From NCBI RefSeq assembly GCF_000186245.1, contig NC_014935.1:62001-126000 (forward strand): a stretch of DNA of 64,000 nt. The letters run 5' to 3'. The translations under genes were made by a program, and so were the position numbers. Below, piece after piece: positions 8,453-17,645 of the stretch; the stretch's first letter is position 1; every line of letters begins with the position of its first letter. A model generated the notes under the pieces. That model was given only the letters and a program-made list of their open reading frames with translations. It searched no databases and was not told where the DNA came from. This DNA comes from Nitratifractor salsuginis DSM 16511. GTDB lineage: Bacteria; Campylobacterota; Campylobacteria; Campylobacterales; Sulfurovaceae.

Positions 8453-9790
8453 ATGGTCGAACGCTATGCGCGTAAAGAGATGAAAGAGAAGTGGACCCAG
8501 GAGGCGCGATATGCCGCCTGGCTCGAGGTGGAAAAGGCGGTGGTCAAGGCTTGGAACAAACTGGGTCTGATCCCTGATGAGGATGCGGAAAAGATCGTAA
8601 AAAACGCCACCTTTTCCGTAGAGCGGATCGACGAGATCGAGGCGGAGACCCGGCATGACCTGATCGCCTTTACCACAAGTGTCGCCGAGAGCCTGGGAGA
8701 GGAGAGTCGCTGGTTCCACTACGGGATGACCAGTTCGGATACCGTTGATACAGCCGTAGCACTTCAGATGCGCGATTCTCTGGAGCTCATCATCGAGGAT
8801 GTGAAAATGGTGATGGAGTCGGTCAAGAAGCGGGCGATGGAGCATAAATACACTCTGATGGTGGGCCGCAGCCACGGAATCCACGGGGAGCCCATCACCT
8901 TCGGTCTGGTCCTGGCTGTCTGGTATGACGAACTGCGCCGCCACCTGGAGAATCTGGAGCAGACGATGGAGGTGATCGCCGTGGGCCAGATCAGCGGGGC
9001 GATGGGGAACTTCGCCCACGCGCCTCTGGAGCTAGAAGAGATCGCGATGAAAGAGCTGGGGCTCAAGCCGGCTCCGGTGAGCAACCAGGTGATCCAGCGG
9101 GACCGCTATGCCCGCCTGGCTTCCGCTTTGGCACTGCTGGCGAGCTCCATCGAGAAGTTTGCCGTTCAGGTGCGCCATTGGCAGCGGACGGAAGTTTACG
9201 AGGCAGAAGAGTATTTCGCCAAAGGGCAGAAGGGAAGTTCTGCCATGCCCCACAAACGGAATCCGATCCTGACCGAGAACATCACGGGCCTGGCGCGGAT
9301 GATCCGAGCCTATGTGATCCCCGCGATGGAGAATGTAGCCCTCTGGCACGAGCGGGATATCTCCCACAGCTCTACCGAGCGTTTCTGGCTGCCTGACAGT
9401 TTCATCACCTCCGACTTTATGCTCCATCGCTTCAACAGTGTCATTGCCAACCTGACGGTGATGCCGGAGAATATGCTCAAAAACCTCAATCTCACCGGCG
9501 GACTGGTTTTCTCCCAACGTATTCTTTTGGAGCTTCCCAAAGCGGGGGTCAGCCGGGAGCAGGCCTACAAGATCGTCCAGCGCAACGCGATGAAAGTCTG
9601 GGAAGCTTTGCAGCAGGGCAAGCCTCCTGTCAACGAGAAGGGGGAGAGCCTCTTCCTTCAATATCTCCTCGCCGACGAGGAGCTGCGCAGCAAACTGAGC
9701 GAAGAGCAGATCCGCGAAGCCTTCGACTACGGTTATTACACCAAAAATGTCGACCGCATTTTTGAACGTGTCTTTGGCGAAAATGCCTAA
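8453..9790 (+). CDS. purB: Adenylosuccinate lyase
   Basis: Removes fumarate from SAICAR and from adenylosuccinate in purine synthesis; cytoplasmic homotetramer. The 445 residues have the lyase signature GSSAMPHKRNP (about 263-273, flexible Ser loop), TSSDTVDTA near 85 and the SHGIHGEP histidine region near 140. The start MVERYARKEMKEKW is chosen because AAGGA sits 6 bases upstream and the residues further upstream are encoded by microsatellite sequence. Confidence 0.97.
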   Translation: MVERYARKEMKEKWTQEARYAAWLEVEKAVVKAWNKLGLIPDEDAEKIVKNATFSVERIDEIEAETRHDLIAFTTSVAESLGEESRWFHYGMTSSDTVDTAVALQMRDSLELIIEDVKMVMESVKKRAMEHKYTLMVGRSHGIHGEPITFGLVLAVWYDELRRHLENLEQTMEVIAVGQISGAMGNFAHAPLELEEIAMKELGLKPAPVSNQVIQRDRYARLASALALLASSIEKFAVQVRHWQRTEVYEAEEYFAKGQKGSSAMPHKRNPILTENITGLARMIRAYVIPAMENVALWHERDISHSSTERFWLPDSFITSDFMLHRFNSVIANLTVMPENMLKNLNLTGGLVFSQRILLELPKAGVSREQAYKIVQRNAMKVWEALQQGKPPVNEKGESLFLQYLLADEELRSKLSEEQIREAFDYGYYTKNVDRIFERVFGENA

Positions 9791-9815
9791 AGGTCCCCAT
9801 CCCGTGGGCAACCTT
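9789..9815 (+). terminator. Hairpin after purB
   Basis: AAGGT..CCCA..TGGG..ACCTT forms a two-part stem directly after the purB stop, but no T-run follows, so intrinsic termination is uncertain. The remaining 200 bases to nrdA are AT-rich with possible -10 TAAAAT near 9892 and the leader hairpin listed next. Confidence 0.35.
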
Positions 9816-9968
9816 GAAGCCCGCTAGATTTCATAAAAAGATATAACAAAACTTCCTGTCAAATTCCTCGATTTTTTAACAAGATTTTGAGTAAAATCAT
9901 CAAACTTTAGAACTTCTCTTTGTACGAAAAGCTGCTCCGGATACCGCATACCGTGAGTGTAAAGCCAA

Positions 9969-9989
9969 GGGGAAACCACTGTTTCCCGC
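9969..9989 (+). promoter_or_regulatory. Leader palindrome upstream of nrdA
   Basis: GGGAAAC-CACT-GTTTCCC, a 7-bp-arm inverted repeat about 35-55 bases before the nrdA start. It could be an mRNA hairpin or an operator. It does not match the NrdR box I know. Confidence 0.45.
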
Positions 9990-10025
9990 TGCCGAATGCA
10001 AAGACCCAAAATTTCAGGAGAGACT

Positions 10026-12401
10026 ATGATCAAAGTTGTCAAGCGTAATGGAAGAGTCGAACCCCTGGACGTCTCCAAAATCCAGAAATATACCTCTGCG
10101 GCCGTCGAGGGACTCGACGGTGTCAGCCAGAGTGAGCTGGAGGTGGATGCCAAGCTCCAGTTCCGGGATATGATCAGCACCGAAGAGATTCAGCTGACCC
10201 TGATCAAAACCGCCGTTGACAAGATTGACATCGATCAGCCCAACTGGACCTTCGTGGCCGCCAGACTCTTCCTCTATGACATCTATCACAAGGTCTCCGG
10301 CTTTACAGGTTATATTCACCTCAGAGACTATTTCGACCGTGGGGAGAAGGAGGGCCGCATCCTCCTGGGGCTCAAAGAGAAATACGACCTGGACGATCTG
10401 AACGATTACATCAAGCCCGAGCGGGACCTGCAGTTTACCTATCTGGGGATCCGTACGCTTTACGACCGTTACCTTCTCAAAGACCGGCAGGGACAACCTA
10501 TCGAACTGCCTCAGCATCTCTTTATGGCGGTGGCAATGTTCCTGGCCCAGAATGAATTCGACTGCCAGACCTGGGCCAAGAAGTTTTACGACATCCTGAG
10601 CAAGTTCGAAGTGATGGCCGCTACCCCCACGCTTTCCAATGCCCGGACGACCCGGCATCAGCTCAGCTCCTGCTATATCGGTTCCACTCCGGACAATATC
10701 GAAGGGATCTTCGACGGTTACAAAGAGATGGCGCTGCTGAGTAAGTTCGGCGGCGGGATCGGCTGGGACTGGACCCAGGTGCGGGGGATGGGCTCCTACA
10801 TCGACGGGCACAAGCATGCCGCCGGAGGGATCGTTCCCTTCCTCAAGATCGCCAACGATGTGGCGATCGCCGTCGATCAGCTCGGAACCCGCAAGGGGGC
10901 GATCGCCGTCTATATCGAGCCCTGGCACATCGATGTGCGGGATTTCCTGGATCTGAAGAAAAACTCCGGCGAAGAGCGGCGCCGTGCCCACGATCTCTTC
11001 CCCGCCCTCTGGATCAACGATCTCTTTATGAAACGGGTTCAGGAGGATGGGATCTGGACCCTCTTCGATCCCTATGAGGTCAAGGAATTGACCGATCTTT
11101 ACGGCGAGGAGTTCGAGAAGCGCTACCTGGAACTGGAACAGGATGAAAGCATCACCAAAGAGGTGGTCTCCGCCAAGCAGCTCTGGAAGGAAGTGCTGCG
11201 AAGCTATTTCGAGACCGGCAACCCCTTCCTCTGCTTCAAAGATGCCGCCAACCGGGCCAACCCCAACCGCCACGCCGGGGTCATCCGCAGCTCCAACCTC
11301 TGCACGGAGATTTTCCAGAACACATCGCCCAACCATTACCGGATGAAGATCATCTTCGAAGATCAGAGTGTCACCTATTTCGAGGAAGAGGAGATGGTGA
11401 CGGTTGACAGCGGTGTCACCAAGCCCGCCAAGAAGATCACTGCTCTTGACACCCTGGATGGTAAGAAGATCTGGATGGTGGAGAAGGATCCGGTCGACGG
11501 AGAGACCGCCGTCTGTAACCTGGCTTCTGTCAATCTATCCAAAATCAATACCCCCGAAGATATCGCCCGGGTCGTCCCCACGGCGATCCGGATGCTTGAT
11601 AACGTGATCGATCTGAACTTCTATCCCCTCGGCAAGGTCAAAAAGACCAACGAAAAATCCCGCTCCATCGGCCTGGGAGTGATGGGTGAGGCGCAGATGC
11701 TGGCCGAGGCGGGGATCGAATGGGGAAGCAGTGAGCATTTCCACAAGATCGATGAGGTGATGGAATCGGTCAGTTATTACGCCATCAAAGCCTCCAGCGA
11801 CCTGGCCCTGGAGAAAGGGTGCTACCCCAATTTCGAAGGGTCGGACTGGTCGAAGGGGATCTTCCCCATTGACAAGGCCAATCCCGAAGCGTGTAAACTG
11901 GTGGATAGAGGAGGGCTCTTCGGCTATACCCACGATTGGGAAGCTCTGAGAGAGAAGGTCAAGAACGACGGAATGCGCAACGGCTACCTGATGGCCATCG
12001 CGCCCACCAGCTCCATCTCCATCCTCACCGGGACCACCCAGGCGATCGAGCCGGTCTACAAGCGCAAATGGTACGAAGAGAACCTCTCGGGAATGATCCC
12101 GGTGGTGGTACCCAACCTCAATCCCGATACCTGGGCCTACTATACGCCCTGCTATGAGTTGGATCAGCGGCTTCTGGTGCGTGCCGGTGCGATCCGGCAG
12201 AAATGGATCGACCAGGGGCAGAGCCTCAATATCTTTATCCGCCTCGACAAAGCCAGCGGCCGCTATCTCAACGATATCTATATGGAGGCGTGGAAATTCG
12301 GCCTCAAGTCGACCTACTATCTCCGCAGCCAGTCTCCCGAGGCGGTTGCCGCCGATGAGGGAGTCGAAGATCGCAGTATGGAGTGTGTCGGGTGCCAATA
12401 A
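10026..12401 (+). CDS. nrdA: Class I ribonucleoside-diphosphate reductase alpha subunit
   Basis: Reduces ribonucleoside diphosphates to deoxy forms, using a radical supplied by NrdB. The 791 residues begin with an ATP-cone (about 3-90, VVKRNGRVEPLD), the overall activity site. The three active-site cysteines are visible in LSSCYIGS (about 217), SNLCTEI (about 425) and AVCNLASVNLS (about 496), and PTSSISILTGTTQAIEPVYKR is the phosphate-binding region. The C-terminus ends ECVGCQ, the redox-shuttle pair. AGGAG at 10016-10020 fixes the start. nrdB is not adjacent. Confidence 0.97.
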   Translation: MIKVVKRNGRVEPLDVSKIQKYTSAAVEGLDGVSQSELEVDAKLQFRDMISTEEIQLTLIKTAVDKIDIDQPNWTFVAARLFLYDIYHKVSGFTGYIHLRDYFDRGEKEGRILLGLKEKYDLDDLNDYIKPERDLQFTYLGIRTLYDRYLLKDRQGQPIELPQHLFMAVAMFLAQNEFDCQTWAKKFYDILSKFEVMAATPTLSNARTTRHQLSSCYIGSTPDNIEGIFDGYKEMALLSKFGGGIGWDWTQVRGMGSYIDGHKHAAGGIVPFLKIANDVAIAVDQLGTRKGAIAVYIEPWHIDVRDFLDLKKNSGEERRRAHDLFPALWINDLFMKRVQEDGIWTLFDPYEVKELTDLYGEEFEKRYLELEQDESITKEVVSAKQLWKEVLRSYFETGNPFLCFKDAANRANPNRHAGVIRSSNLCTEIFQNTSPNHYRMKIIFEDQSVTYFEEEEMVTVDSGVTKPAKKITALDTLDGKKIWMVEKDPVDGETAVCNLASVNLSKINTPEDIARVVPTAIRMLDNVIDLNFYPLGKVKKTNEKSRSIGLGVMGEAQMLAEAGIEWGSSEHFHKIDEVMESVSYYAIKASSDLALEKGCYPNFEGSDWSKGIFPIDKANPEACKLVDRGGLFGYTHDWEALREKVKNDGMRNGYLMAIAPTSSISILTGTTQAIEPVYKRKWYEENLSGMIPVVVPNLNPDTWAYYTPCYELDQRLLVRAGAIRQKWIDQGQSLNIFIRLDKASGRYLNDIYMEAWKFGLKSTYYLRSQSPEAVAADEGVEDRSMECVGCQ

Positions 12402-12413
12402 GGATCCCGGGTT

Positions 12414-13634
12414 ATGCAGTATAAATACAAAGGGATTGACAAAGAAGGGCGTCGTGTCGCCGGAACGCTGAGTGCCAATTCCGAAGAGGAGGCCAAAGCC
12501 TGGCTGAAACAGGAGGGGATCTACCTCCAATCGCTTCGGGCCCGACCCGAATCGGAAAAGCTCAAAGCCCTCTTTTCCCGGCAAATGCCGATGGGACAGC
12601 TCAGTGATTTCTCCCGGGAACTCTCGAGCTATCTGGGGTCGGGGATGACGATCCTGACCGCTCTGAAGCTGATGGAGAGTCAGCACCGGGACGAAAAGCG
12701 ATACGCCGCCTTTCTCGGAGAAGTTCGCCGGAAGGTCGATGAAGGGAATTCTCTCTACAAGGCACTGGCGGAGCAGAATGTCTACCAGTTGCCGGATTTT
12801 TTCCTTCAGAGCCTTCGGGTGGCGGGAGAGAGCGGCAAAGTCTCCGAAGTTTTGACCAATATGGGGCAGTTTTTCTCCCTACAGAGCCGCATACGCAAGC
12901 AGGTCCTCAACGCTCTGGCCTATCCCCTCTTTATCTTCGTCGTCGCCATAGGGATGACCGGCTTTCTCATCACCTTCGTCGTCCCGAAGATTACCGGGAT
13001 CTTCGAGGATACGGGGCAGCAGCTGCCGGCGATTACCCGTTTTGTCCTGGGGCTGAGCGATTTTTTCACCCACCACTATCTCGCGCTTCTTCTCGGATTG
13101 ATTCTCTTCCTGGTAGGCTGGAAGCTCCTCTACCGGCTCTGGGATCCTTTTCGCTATGCGATGGATGCATTGATGCTGCGACTCCCCGTTGTCGGTACGC
13201 TGGTTCAAAATCACGAATTAGCCCGTTTCAGCTACATCCTTTCTCTGATGCTCGATTCCGGGGTCTCCTATGCCCAGGCGGTCCAGCTCGCCGGGACGAC
13301 TTTCGGCAACGAGGCGCTCAAAGCCAAGTTCGAAAAGGCGACTCAGAAGGTGGTCGAAGGGAATAAGCTCTCCAACGCTCTGCACCTCGCCGGAGGTGTC
13401 CCCCTCAAGAGAAATTTCCTCCAATCGCTGGCTTTGGGGGAAGAGTCGAGTGAAGTGGCTTCTGTCATGCGGAATGTCTCCAAGCTTTACAGCGAAGAGA
13501 ACGAAGACAAGATCAAAATCCTCCTCAGCCTGATGGAGCCGCTGATGATGCTGCTGATCGGGGGAATCGTCGGGGTGATCGTGATGGCGATGCTCCTGCC
13601 CATCTTCAGTATGAGTTTGGGGGCGAAGATTTGA
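12414..13634 (+). CDS. Type II secretion/type IV pilus inner-membrane protein, GspF/PilC family
   Basis: Polytopic platform protein of type II secretion or type IV pilus-like machines. The 406 residues have the N-terminal soluble start MQYKYKGIDKEGRRVAGTL and two T2SSF repeats (about 65-190 and 265-395). Hydrophobic segments lie near 165-190, 215-235 and 375-400. It starts 12 bases after nrdA, and no partner ATPase or pseudopilin gene is in the window, so which machine it serves is unknown. Confidence 0.88.
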   Translation: MQYKYKGIDKEGRRVAGTLSANSEEEAKAWLKQEGIYLQSLRARPESEKLKALFSRQMPMGQLSDFSRELSSYLGSGMTILTALKLMESQHRDEKRYAAFLGEVRRKVDEGNSLYKALAEQNVYQLPDFFLQSLRVAGESGKVSEVLTNMGQFFSLQSRIRKQVLNALAYPLFIFVVAIGMTGFLITFVVPKITGIFEDTGQQLPAITRFVLGLSDFFTHHYLALLLGLILFLVGWKLLYRLWDPFRYAMDALMLRLPVVGTLVQNHELARFSYILSLMLDSGVSYAQAVQLAGTTFGNEALKAKFEKATQKVVEGNKLSNALHLAGGVPLKRNFLQSLALGEESSEVASVMRNVSKLYSEENEDKIKILLSLMEPLMMLLIGGIVGVIVMAMLLPIFSMSLGAKI

Positions 13635-13710
13635 TCGATTCATTTATCGGTATGCTTAAAAAGTCGTGTCATTTTCTGTAAAATGGGTTGAACACAGGTG
13701 AAGGAAAAAT

Positions 13711-14328
13711 ATGGACGGGGAAGTGAAAAAAAAGCAGCCCGGAGAGAAAAAGGAGCGGAGGCGGCTCGAGATCATCACCGGAGCGCTCAAGCTCTTTGCC
13801 CGGAAGGGGTTTTACGCGACGACCATCCCCGATATCGCCCGCTCGATCGGGATGAGTGTGGGGAACCTCTATAACTACTTCAGCTCCAAAGAGCTTCTGG
13901 CGCAGGCGATCATCCGCCATATCTCCGCGCAGCTGGGAGCCAAGATACGTGTCGTGAATGAGAGTGACCTTTCCAGCCGGGAAAAGATCGAGAAGATCGT
14001 TACGATCTATTTCGAAACGGCGCAAAAGGAGCCGGAGATGATCGACTTTTTTTTGCGAATCTACCTCTCCAATCGGGAAGTGTTCCGTGAAGGGTGCGAG
14101 GGGATGATCTGTGTCAACGAGTTTGTCACGGAGATCATGATCTTTTTCGATGACGGCGTCGCCAGGGGAGAGCTGAGGAATCAGGACTTCTTCAGTGCCT
14201 TCGGGCTCTTTATGGGGTATCTTGGAGGGATGGTCTTCCTGGCGGGTGAAGCGATCTTGCCCAAGCCGCTGGAAGCCTATGTCGATGAGATCTCCACCAA
14301 TATCTACCGCGCCCTCAAGGCGGAATAG
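13711..14328 (+). CDS. TetR/AcrR-family transcriptional regulator, coupled to a hydrogenase
   Basis: Typical 205-residue TetR protein. The N-terminal HTH (about 15-65) reads EIITGALKLFARKGF, then TIPDIARSIGMSVGNLYNYFSSKELL. The C-terminal helical domain would bind a ligand or partner. Its stop overlaps the GTG start of the hydrogenase small subunit by one base (TAGTG), so the regulator and the two hydrogenase subunits form one operon. A TAAAAT box lies near 13679. I infer that it binds the shared palindrome TGAATGAYYATTCA upstream of hydA and nikM, but nothing here proves that. No copy of the palindrome precedes its own gene. Confidence 0.9.
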   Translation: MDGEVKKKQPGEKKERRRLEIITGALKLFARKGFYATTIPDIARSIGMSVGNLYNYFSSKELLAQAIIRHISAQLGAKIRVVNESDLSSREKIEKIVTIYFETAQKEPEMIDFFLRIYLSNREVFREGCEGMICVNEFVTEIMIFFDDGVARGELRNQDFFSAFGLFMGYLGGMVFLAGEAILPKPLEAYVDEISTNIYRALKAE

Positions 14329-15197
14329 TGCGCCTGCTCTGGCTCTCCGCACTCACTTGCAACGGCAACGCCCACTCGCTGCTCAACTACCCCAACCTCC
14401 GGAATTGGCAAAAAGATTTCGAGTGGCTCTACCATCCCCTTTTGCCCTCCCGCTATACCTTCAAGGAGATCGAAGAGGGGATCGAGGGGTGTGAGGTTCT
14501 GATCGTCGAGGGAACCTTCAGTGAGGAGCTTGTCAAATATCGTCAACCCTTCAAAGCGCTAGTGGAGCGTTACGGAGCGCAAGCGCGGCATATCGTGACG
14601 GTGGGGACCTGTGCCGCTTTCGGCGGTATTTTCGCCCAGGGAGAGGAGGGGCGCAGCGGCCTCTTCTTCCGCGGGGAGGAGCCGACGGAGACCTTCGAAG
14701 CGCTCCGCTCCAAAAGTATCAACCTGCCCGGATGCCCGATCCAGCCGGAAGTGCTGGTGGGGACCCTGGCGCTGCTCAAAGCGGGAGAGACTCTGCCCCT
14801 GGATAGGCTGCGCCGTCCCAAATACTACTACGCCTATACGGTTCACAACGGCTGCACCCGCAACGAGTATTTCGAATACAAGATCGACGAGCACCGTTTC
14901 GGAAGTCTGGAAGGGTGTATGTTTTACGAGCACGGTTGTCAGGGGACTTTTACCCACGGCAGCTGCAACAAGATCCTCTGGAACGGCCTCAACTCCAAAA
15001 CCCGCAACGGCCAACCCTGTATGGGGTGCACCGAACCCGATTTTCCCCGGATGGGCTTGTGGACAACCCAAAAACATATGGGAATCCCCGCCCGCCTGCC
15101 CGTAGGCGTGCCCAGACGGGCCTATCTCTCCCTGGCAGGCATCGCCAAAGCCTTCCGTATCGAGCGCTTTTACAAGCCGCTGATGGAGGAGGAGTGA
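14328..15197 (+). CDS. Cytosolic [NiFe] hydrogenase small subunit (group 2/HupU-like)
   Basis: Carries the FeS chain of a soluble [NiFe] hydrogenase. The 289 residues have no Tat signal and no C-terminal membrane anchor, so the protein should stay in the cytoplasm, as in group 2 (sensory or cyanobacterial-type) enzymes. Recognisable cluster regions are TCNGNAHSLL near 11-19, VGTCAAFGG, LPGCPIQP, and the distal/medial motifs around CMFYEHGCQG, GSCNKILW and CMGCTEPDFP. The residue usually Cys in CxxC of the proximal site is Asn (CNGN). The GTG start overlaps the TetR stop by one base. Sensor or enzyme is undecided. Confidence 0.88.
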   Translation: MRLLWLSALTCNGNAHSLLNYPNLRNWQKDFEWLYHPLLPSRYTFKEIEEGIEGCEVLIVEGTFSEELVKYRQPFKALVERYGAQARHIVTVGTCAAFGGIFAQGEEGRSGLFFRGEEPTETFEALRSKSINLPGCPIQPEVLVGTLALLKAGETLPLDRLRRPKYYYAYTVHNGCTRNEYFEYKIDEHRFGSLEGCMFYEHGCQGTFTHGSCNKILWNGLNSKTRNGQPCMGCTEPDFPRMGLWTTQKHMGIPARLPVGVPRRAYLSLAGIAKAFRIERFYKPLMEEE

Positions 15198-16465
15198 TGG
15201 GGCGCACACGGACACGGTTGGAATTGATCGAAAAGATCGAAGGGGAGGCGCAGGTTCTTTATGAGTATGAAGGGGACCGGATCGCCTTTGCCCAGATACG
15301 CTTCGCCAACAGCCGCCACATCGAAAAGATCCTCGTCGGGCGGGACCCGATGGATGCCCTGAGCATCAATCCGCGCGTCTGCGGGATCTGCGGGCACGCC
15401 CATCTGATCGCTACGGTGCGGGCGCTGGAAGCCTGCTATGATGAAATCCGGCTCAGCGACAAGGCAAAGGCGATCCGGGAGATGACCCTGAGCCTGGAAC
15501 TGATCCAGAACCACTTTAAATGGTTCTATTTGACGATTCTGCCCCTTTTGGGGCTCGAGGCCCCCATCGAGCGGGCGCTGGAGCCCTCCCGCCTGGCCGG
15601 GGAGATGATCGCCCTGATGGCGGGGCAGTACCCCCACAACAGCTATGCGATCCCGGGAGGGATCAGCGGAGAGATCACTCCGGTGGATCTTTTCGAATTC
15701 ACCCAAAGACTCGATCGGCTCAAAGAGCTCTTCCGGCGCTCGCTTATCGATGTGGATCTCGACACTTTCGTTCGGTGTGACCGGATCGAAGTGATGCTCG
15801 CCAAAGAGGGGGATCTCCCCCGTGCAATGCAGACCATTTTGGATAGAGGCTATGAGAGGCTGGGACAGAGTCTGGATCGCTTCATCGTCTTCGGCGGCGG
15901 CCTCTTTCAGCCGGGGAAATCGATCGGAACCCGCATTAGAGAATCGATCGATCTACGCTATCTCAAAGAAGAGGCGGTCGAAAAGAGTGCCGCAAGACGG
16001 GTGCACTATCGAAACCAATATTACGAGACAGGCCCTTTGGCCAGGGCGATGGTGATGAAAACCCCGCTGATCCGTGAAGCCCACCGCCGCTATAAAGATT
16101 CTCTCTTCAGCCGTATTCTGGCCAGGATCTGCGAAATCCCCAGGCTCCTGGACTACCTCGAAACCCTGTGTCGGAGCATCGATCTCTCCGAAGAGGCCTA
16201 TATCGATCCGGGCCCGATCCCCGCTGAAGGGCACGGCGCAGGCATTGTCGAAGCGGCGAGAGGATCGCTGGTGCATCAAATCTCCATCCGGGAGGGCAAG
16301 ATCGCCGCCTACCGGATCACCACCCCTACCCAGTGGAATCTGGGGAACGGCACCCGCGAAAATCCCTGTCCGGCCCAAAAGGCCCTGATGGGGCTTCATC
16401 GGGATGCTCCGGCAGAGCTGGTTTTCAAAGCCTTCGATGTCTGTTCCGTCTGTACGACGAAATAG
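15197..16465 (+). CDS. Cytosolic [NiFe] hydrogenase large subunit without maturation tail
   Basis: Catalytic subunit, 422 residues, short for the family. L1 motif RVCGICGHAH lies near 62-71. The L2 motif is DVCSVCTTK and the protein stops three residues after the last ligand Cys. The usual DPCxxCxxH plus cleavable peptide is absent. Family knowledge: regulatory hydrogenases such as HoxC also lack the tail and need no endopeptidase. The ATG overlaps the small-subunit stop by one base (TGATG), with GGAGGAG before it. The Pro-to-Val and His-to-Thr changes in L2 are seen directly. Confidence 0.88.
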   Translation: MGRTRTRLELIEKIEGEAQVLYEYEGDRIAFAQIRFANSRHIEKILVGRDPMDALSINPRVCGICGHAHLIATVRALEACYDEIRLSDKAKAIREMTLSLELIQNHFKWFYLTILPLLGLEAPIERALEPSRLAGEMIALMAGQYPHNSYAIPGGISGEITPVDLFEFTQRLDRLKELFRRSLIDVDLDTFVRCDRIEVMLAKEGDLPRAMQTILDRGYERLGQSLDRFIVFGGGLFQPGKSIGTRIRESIDLRYLKEEAVEKSAARRVHYRNQYYETGPLARAMVMKTPLIREAHRRYKDSLFSRILARICEIPRLLDYLETLCRSIDLSEEAYIDPGPIPAEGHGAGIVEAARGSLVHQISIREGKIAAYRITTPTQWNLGNGTRENPCPAQKALMGLHRDAPAELVFKAFDVCSVCTTK

Positions 16466-16509
16466 CTGGTCCGTTTTATAAATAGGAATTAGAAAGAATT
16501 ATCGAAAAC

Positions 16510-17555
16510 GAGCTAAAGCGGTTTTTCGGGTTGCTAAAAATCCTTTAAACCTTCGGTAATATGGTGCCTAAAAAGGACTTTTTTACAGATGGCTTGTAAA
16601 AAAGTGCCCTATCTGTGGTTCAAAAGCGACGAAAAAGAATGGTAAAAGAGCAGGAATTCAGCGCTATTTTTGCCAAAGTTGCCGGCAGAGCTTCTCTTCT
16701 CGTAGACGTCCCTCCCGCCTCAGAAAACGACTCTTTACTGCCTACTTCTATGAGCACCAAACCCTCAAAGCCTTATCCCGGACCTATCATAAGGATCGGG
16801 AGTGGATTCAACGTCAGATTCATAGCTATGAACCGCCAAAGACTTCACCACATCCCAGACCGGTCACTTTGGTTATCGATGCGACATTCTTCGGAAAACG
16901 GGGAGAGGGCTTTGGTGTTCTTGTAGCTAAAGATATCCTGAGTGGCCAACTGGTAGCGTATCGTTTCATTCAGACTGAGACGCTCAATGAATATGCGATG
17001 CTTCGGCAAAGCCTTCTGGATCAGGGCTTTATCATCCAGGCCGTCACCGTCGATGGCCGACGGGGATTGTTTGGGCTCTTTGCCGACCTTCCGGTTCAAA
17101 TGTGCCATTTCCATCAACAAGCCATTCTCACTCGTTATCTGACGCGCAGACCTACCTATCAAGCCTCTAGGGATCTCAAGCGTATCGCTTCCTATCTTGG
17201 ACAGACAACCCCCTGCCGTTTCCGCTATATGCTGGAAGCCTGGCTCCAACGGCACAAAGATTTCTATGAAGAAAAAACCCCTGACGATTCTCCACGTGGA
17301 TGGCATTACACCCATGATCGACTCCGCTCGGCCTATCGAAGTCTTGAACGCAATCTTCCTTATCTCTTCACGTATAAAACCCATCCTCATCTTGGCATAG
17401 CCAATACAACCAATACTTTGGATGGTGGACTCTTCTCTCCTATGAAAGCTTTATTGAAAATCCATCGGGGTATTGGAGACTCTATGAAGAAGAAACTCAT
17501 CACTGATTTCCTAGAAAAAGCAATGAAATAGCAACCCGAAAACCCGCTTTAAGTC
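16510..17555. mobile_element. 1046-bp insertion sequence, IS256/Mutator-like
   Basis: Ends are 27-bp terminal inverted repeats matching at 24 of 27 positions (left 16510-16536, right 17529-17555, both reading to TTTTCGGGTTGCTA inward). The element is flanked by an 8-bp direct repeat TCGAAAAC at 16502-16509 and 17556-17563, the target duplication length of IS256-type elements. It contains one transposase frame. It sits between the cytosolic hydrogenase operon and the hydA promoter, leaving that promoter intact. Confidence 0.9.
16589..17531 (+). pseudogene. IS256/Mutator-like transposase, frameshifted at an A6 run
   Basis: The start MACKK is read from 16589, but the body of the protein lies in the +1 frame. 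If the six A bases at 16598-16603 were five, one frame would run from MACKKCPICGS (zinc ribbon, CxxC..CxxC) through VIDATFFG (first Asp), TVDGRRGL (second Asp), QMCHFHQ (C..H motif) and NTTNTLDGG to the stop at 17531, about 313 residues. The body frame has no start codon of its own between its upstream stop and the zinc ribbon. It is therefore a one-base disruption, a sequencing error, or slippage-dependent expression. Confidence 0.75.
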
Positions 17556-17609
17556 TCGAAAACTAAGAAAAGTGAGCCTTATTTAAGGGATATTTCAATC
17601 GGTGCCCCA

Positions 17610-17633
17610 TAAAATAGTGAATGATTATTCACT
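17610..17633 (+). promoter_or_regulatory. hydA promoter -10 and overlapping operator palindrome
   Basis: TAAAAT at 17610-17615 is followed immediately by the palindrome AGTGAAT-GATT-ATTCACT (17616-17633), then GGAGGT at 17635-17640 and the hydA ATG at 17646. A protein bound here would cover the transcription start. The core TGAATGATTATTCA differs from the nikM site only in its two central bases. Confidence 0.75.
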
Positions 17634-17645
17634 CGGAGGTATCAA

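Noticed and set aside
9950-10010. Cobalamin riboswitch ahead of nrdA, suggested by CCACTG
   Set aside because: The B12-box context is missing and the class I enzyme does not use cobalamin.
13634-13710. Autoregulatory copy of the TGAATGAYYATTCA operator before the TetR gene
   Set aside because: Only a half-site-like GATTCATTT is present, with no second arm.
16598-16604. Canonical -1 programmed frameshift signal A AAA AAG in the transposase
   Set aside because: The body frame is +1 (or -2) relative to the start, not -1, so the heptamer does not give the needed shift. One-base indel or transcript slippage fits better.
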